Assembly: GCA_963921825.1 (NCBI GenBank)
Contig: OY997589.1
Location: forward strand, 24,325,482-24,389,481
Length of the DNA: 64,000 nt
From: Erodium maritimum
Taxonomy: Eukaryota > Streptophyta > Magnoliopsida > Geraniales > Geraniaceae
Direction of reading: 5' to 3'
Part shown: piece by piece, positions 60,097 to 64,000 of the stretch
How positions within the stretch are numbered: the first letter of the stretch is position 1
Layout: each line of letters begins with the position of its first letter
Notes under the pieces: generated by a model
The model's database searches: none
What the model saw: the letters and a program-made list of their open reading frames with translations, nothing else
Told to the model about the DNA's origin: nothing
Position numbers and translations under genes: made by a program

Positions 60097-60135
60097 ATGG
60101 TGCTCAAAGCCATCAAATTTTCGAGTTTTGAAGAG
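60097..60135 (+). CDS. Candidate first coding exon of an unidentified gene
   Basis: ATG opens a 13-codon exon, MVLKAIKFSSFEE, ending GAAGAG before GTGAGA, a good plant donor. It lies 45 bases after the LTR B TSD, and the CT-rich leader at 45560-45819 would be contiguous with it without LTR B. I do not recognise the peptide and found no second exon before the dioxygenase copy at 61261, so the gene may be truncated, or this may be coincidence. Confidence 0.3.
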
Positions 60136-60599
60136 GTGAGAAGGTTATTGCTGAGCTTCCCTTTTGTCTGTTTGGTTCCCGAGAAACCTGATGAAATAGA
60201 TTATAGTTCTGAATCGATCGTTTTTTTTTGTGTGGCTCTGTTATGGGTTCTGCAAATGATTTTTACTGGTAGCTTCAAGTTTGCATTTTGATTATTTGGG
60301 TTTTGTTCTGGAGTATCATCTCATCTGGGTTTGTAATTGGGTGTTTTTGTTTTGGCTGATTTCACTCTCAATTTCAGTCTCCTTTCATTTCCCCCAAATT
60401 TTCTCAAGAACCAAACACATGCTCAATTTTAGTTTCTCAATTGCAGTCCGCTTGGGCCATTGAACCAAACATGTTCAGACTCACATCCCAGACTCAAATG
60501 TTTGGGATGTAGGGAAATGAAAAGTTTTAAAAGTGTTAAACAATTTAAAAATCATATTATGTTAAAAGTGTTAATTAAAAATGAAAACAAGATGAATTT
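60136..60599. other. Intron-like or intergenic sequence
   Basis: T-rich sequence without a recognisable exon, consistent with a plant intron after the candidate exon. The stretch 60360-60500 contains caaatttt and ccaaacat type short inverted segments but no clear element. Confidence 0.35.
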
Positions 60600-60955
60600 A
60601 TGAAAATAAAATATAATATTTATGTATTTTTTAAATTAAAAAACTGATTTTTATGTATTTTTAAAAATCAAGTATGGTATTTATGTATTTTTAAATTAAA
60701 AAACTCATTTTGATGTATTTTTAAAAATCCAATCTGATTTTTATGTATTTTTTAAATTAAAATCTGATTTTTTTGAAAATTTAAATTATTTTTACAAAAA
60801 AAGTGAATTTTTGAAAATAAAAATAATTTTTATAAAAAAATAGTGAATTTTTGAAAATAAAAATAATTTTTATAAATATAAATTGAATTTATAAAAATAA
60901 AAACAGAATTTTTGAAAATAAAAATAATATTCATAAATAAAAACCGAATTTATTT
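60600..60955. repeat. AT-rich tandem repeats
   Basis: Units of about 45 bp with TTTTATGTATTTTTAAA (60600-60760) pass into units of about 37 bp with GAATTTTTGAAAATAAAAAT (60790-60955). No gene. Confidence 0.75.
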
Positions 60956-61260
60956 TTAAGTTCTCAGTTCAATGACATGAGTTTGAAAATTTGAGTAATA
61001 GTTAGGGTTATTATGGTCTTTTTAATTTTTTCCATCCAAACTAACAGAAAGTTAACGGTTGGGTATCAAGTGAAAATAAATGTTTGGTTTAAGTATGAAA
61101 GTGCAAAAAAAAATTGCCAGAGTATTATACTGAAATTAAATGTTTGACAGGGTATTATACTGAAACTTTCCCTAGGTTATTTGGTAGAGTGCTTAATGAA
61201 AAGGGAATTTAAGCTACAAGCAACTAAGTCCGCTTGTGCTGCTTCGTGTAAGACCCGCTT
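60956..61260. other. Dioxygenase copy 2 3' flank
   Basis: A roughly 20-bp direct repeat containing GTATTATACTGAAA occurs at about 61118 and 61150. From about 61172 the sequence matches the 3' flank of copy 1 (from about 28935), so the shared 3' UTR lies here. Confidence 0.5.
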
Positions 61261-61980
61261 TCATAGCTTCAAGTGTTCAAGTGCAGATATTCCGTCCATT
61301 CCTTTGTTGTAGTAGTGTGCAACATAGTCCTTCACGGTTGTTTTCCTGTAAATTGGGGGACTTTCTTCCGATACCAATTCCTCTATTGGCCCGTAAAGCC
61401 TTGTGTTGCACTCTGACTCCAGGAACGTTCTGAACAATGATGCCACGGATATTCTTGGACCCTCCCTTTTGGCAACCACTCTGTGATTCACGCTAACGAG
61501 CCTCCCATTTGATATCAGCTGCACCACAAACACACACCAAATTGTTCAACTTGTGTGTCATGTTTTAACAAAACACAATAAAGTACATCTTACTCAAGAT
61601 TTGTTGATGAGATTAAGTTCCTCTTTTTCCATGATTGTACTCAGAATCAATTACTTGCCTGTAACATGTCACCAAGGTTGATAACCAGAGCTCCATGGAT
61701 GGGTGTGACGTCGATCCATTGGTGGTCATGGAGGACCTGGAGGCCACCAATTTGGTCTTGCAGGAGCACCGTGAGGAAGCTACTGTCAGAGTGGTGGCTT
61801 TGCCCCATGGTCCGTTCTGGCTCCGGGCACGTAGGATAGTAATGTCCTATCCAGAAAAGCCCATCTGCGCATCCCATTTCTTCAAAGTGCTTCCTCTCCA
61901 GCCCTAGAGCTTCCGACAACAATTCCAACAGAGTACGTCCCAGCATCATTACTTTCTCCGAGTATTCAATCAATATATCT
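61261..61980 (-). CDS. 2-oxoglutarate/Fe(II)-dependent dioxygenase, copy 2 (exons 2 and 3 only)
   Basis: Exon 2 is 61980-61659 (322 bp) and exon 3 is 61518-61261 (258 bp), exactly the lengths in copy 1. Twenty-one of 192 encoded residues differ from copy 1, about 89% identity. Both metal and 2OG motifs are intact: [35 protein letters not shown]. Intron 2 (61519-61658, 140 bp) again has a GC donor (CAG then GCAAGT). Exon 1 is not in the window. It may lie beyond 64000 behind a transposon-filled intron, or be lost; the sequence does not decide. Confidence 0.88.
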
Positions 61981-62094
61981 CTGTAAATACATCAAAATCA
62001 AACCCTGCATTAGTATCACTGACCTCATGTTTTCTCAACAAGGACATACCTCGTTAATCGCCTATGCACTCATGTTCTCAACTTCGATTCCCGT

Positions 62095-62420
62095 ATTACT
62101 GTCTTCTACATGTCCATATTAATTTGGGAGCCTAAAAGTTATGGGTGTTTGCGTTTTCCTTGGATACGCCCTTATGCTAACCACAAACTGGCTCCAAGAT
62201 GTGTTATGTGTGGTTTTGTAGGTTATTCAAATACTCAAAGTACTGTCTATCTATGTCTGCATCCGACTACAAAGGTCGTACTCTACTACTCTGGCTATTC
62301 CTAATCTTATACTCAACCCATTTGCCCGTCTCAACCACACTCTTCCAGGTGTTCTGACTCGTTTCCAAAATAATATATTGAAGCCAGTTAGAAAACTTAA
62401 CCTAGTGACTTATGTCCCTA
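62095..62420 (+). pseudogene. Copia integrase C-terminal fragment
   Basis: The forward strand reads YGCLRFPWIRPYANHKLAPR, then GFVGYSNTQSTVYLCLHPTT, the conserved segment after the integrase core of plant copia polyproteins (usually F-G-C-x-C-Y-P ... N-K-L-x-P-R ... C-x-F-L-G-Y). It is short, lies antisense to dioxygenase copy 2 in its presumed intron 1, and has no LTR that I can see. Confidence 0.75.
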
Positions 62421-62464
62421 TGCCTATAATAAAAAACAAGTACTCAAGCATTTAAACAACTTGA

Positions 62465-63302
62465 ATGGCGGTACCATTAAAATTTTTGTTTCAAAGGCTA
62501 TATCATTTGAGCATACAGAAAAAGGAGAGGATTGCTCAATGTTGGTCAGAACAAGACTGGATTCTCTTGTTTAGAAGAGACCTAAGAGGGTGGGAACTAG
62601 ATCAACTGGGCCTATTGTCACAACTATTGAATGATTTTCCCAGATTATCTGAAGGTGAGGACATAGTGAAGTGGAAGATAGACAAGAAGGGATTTTCAGT
62701 ACAGAAGATGTACAAGTGGTTGGATGAGGAACATAATCATAATTTGAACTGGTCTACTTTACTTTGGGCTCCTATTTTACCTCCTAAATTGGCAGCTTTC
62801 ACCTGGCTAATGTGTATGCAAGCCATCCCTACAAAATGTTTTTTGCTGAGCAGAGGGATTTATCACAATAATATCTGGTGTGTGTTCTGTCAAGAGGAGC
62901 CAGAGGAGGTTGATCACTTATTTATAGGTTGTCCTGTGGCATGGAATATCTGGTGTTTAGTTTTGGATTGGTGGGGGTGTGAAAACAGCTTGTTGTGGAA
63001 CTATGAAAGATTGGCTTTTGGCCTGGAACTTGTTAGGGAATGGGAAGAAGAACTCACACTGGAGCATGCTTTTTTCCATAGTGCTTTGGAGAATTTGGTT
63101 ATGCAGGAACAAGTTATTATTTCATCAAACTTTTGAGCATCCAACAATGGTGTTACAAAGAATACAAAGTAATTCTTATCAGCTACTTTGGGCAAGATTT
63201 AAAGGGGAACACTCTTTTTCCTTTCTCTCCTGGATCACAAAGCCTCAGTATTGTGGAAGAAAGGGTGTGGAACTGCAGAAACATTTGGGGATTGGTGTTT
63301 GA
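62465..63302 (+). pseudogene. LINE ORF2 C-terminal region with zf-RVT
   Basis: The forward strand reads IVKWKIDKKGFSVQKMYKWL, LLWAPILPPKLAAFTWLMCM and the zinc-finger-like WCVFCQEEPEEVDHLFIGC, the zf-RVT domain of plant LINEs. Near 63080 the frame shifts and continues as IVLWRIWLCRNKLLFHQTFE then LWARFKGEHSFSFLSWI. The RT core is absent, so it is a 5'-truncated copy. The family is related to that at 44490-45525. Confidence 0.85.
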
Positions 63303-64000
63303 ATGTATTGTTGTGACATTGGGGGGTGTTGTGGGAAGGGCTGGGAGGGATGGGGAGAGAAGTGTGAGCTTAGTAATAGACAATTGGGGGGTAACTGTAT
63401 TGTGCTTTACTGAGGGTGGTAGATCTGCTAATTGTTATTGTAGGTTGGTGTGAGGGTAGATTTTCAGTTGTTTAGGTTGAGTGTCTTGGTGAGGTACTAG
63501 TGTTTTGGTTCTTTTTGTGGTCTTGACAGATTTGTTACACTGAAGACAAGGCTGGTCTACAACAATTTGACTTGAAGATGTTACTGAATTTTCTGAAGAA
63601 GACCTGAAGGTTTGAAGGAGTGGGAACAGCAGTTCATTGGGGATCAAGTTGTACTGGTTTCAGTCCTGGGGTTTCTTATGGGCTTCCTTCCTATTTACTC
63701 ATTTGTTGCCTCATTATAACTGCTCTTTTTTGGGGTTTTACTGCATAATTTAGGAGGACAGAAAATTTGAGTTAAAGGGGTTGGTTGATTTTGGTGCTGT
63801 ACTAGAAAGGGGTGGGATTTGGGATAGATAACTTGTTTCTGTATGCTGAGCATTTTACTGCATAATTTTTGGAGAAGGAATTGTTTGAAAGTTGGGTTTG
63901 GTTTACAGTTTCGAATTTTCTGAGGAGGGATGAGTTAGTTTGGGTGCGTTTAAGTCATGAGGGTTTGGTTTAATTTTGGAAGTTTTGAAATGTGGTTGGA
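63303..64000 (+). other. LINE 3' UTR-like tail to window edge
   Basis: G/T-rich sequence with weak similarity to the reverse of 44600-45090, as expected for a LINE 3' UTR. No A-tail is reached before 64000. Short frames here do not look coding. Confidence 0.45.

Noticed and set aside
61261..61980. Calling dioxygenase copy 2 a pseudogene because exon 1 is not seen
   Set aside because: In copy 1 exon 1 lies 5.3 kb upstream; the equivalent position is beyond the window edge, and the two visible exons are intact.

Overview
This is a piece of a flowering-plant nuclear genome, most likely from a species with a large, repeat-rich genome. The plant evidence is a three-exon 2-oxoglutarate/Fe(II) dioxygenase gene of the 'ACC oxidase homolog' type, initiator-Met-tRNA primer sites in the retrotransposons, plant LINEs with a C-terminal RNase H, and a plant PIF/Harbinger transposase relic. 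I saw no tRNA, rRNA, CRISPR array or bacterial-type operon. Nearly everything else is layered transposable elements, many of which I could delimit to the base by target-site duplications (TSDs). All comparisons were made by eye.

Layout. 1-4402: 5' end of a reverse-strand Ty3/gypsy element (G1: gag relic, leader, primer site, LTR). 4403-5000: unassigned. 5001-19098: one old reverse-strand Ty1/copia element (A) cut by four solo LTRs, each with its own 5-bp TSD (6751-8438, 9811-13061, 13473-16639, 17275-18800). About 19130-28420: a forward LINE (end of ORF1, start of ORF2) split by a gypsy LTR (19511-28189, TSD catcc), which itself holds a 3'-truncated gypsy element (G2, 20491-26708). 29034-35597: dioxygenase gene 1 on the reverse strand; its 5.3-kb first intron carries a Harbinger element (TSD taa), a copia fragment and an RRM-type tandem relic. 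35986-38672: 5'-truncated LINE with a 15-bp TSD. 38810-44473: complete but decayed reverse-strand copia element (C, TSD caaac). 44490-45525: LINE 3' fragment. 45820-60051: an old gypsy solo LTR (B) that received a young full-length copia element (D, 45997-54451, TSD tataa, inserted in the LTR's own TATA box) and another solo gypsy LTR (57278-60010, TSD cacgt). LTR B appears to sit between the 5' leader and first coding exon of an unidentified gene. 61261-61980: exons 2 and 3 of a second dioxygenase copy; its presumed first intron holds copia and LINE fragments up to the window edge.

The two dioxygenase copies are a tandem duplication. Exons 2 and 3 keep exactly the same lengths, about 89% of residues match, and both use a GC splice donor for intron 2. 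Copy 1 looks intact (372 residues, all iron- and 2OG-binding residues present).

The most interesting signal is structural. The untranslated leaders of three unrelated retrotransposon families here (gypsy G1/G2, copia C, copia D) each carry a series of short hairpins in which the loop is conserved while the stems differ yet stay complementary. Such compensatory change points to selection on RNA folding, possibly for genome packaging, dimerisation or Gag binding. Copia D is also odd: its two LTRs differ at one base that I can see, but its gag core and the YVDD catalytic box of reverse transcriptase are missing, so it was probably moved by enzymes from another copy.
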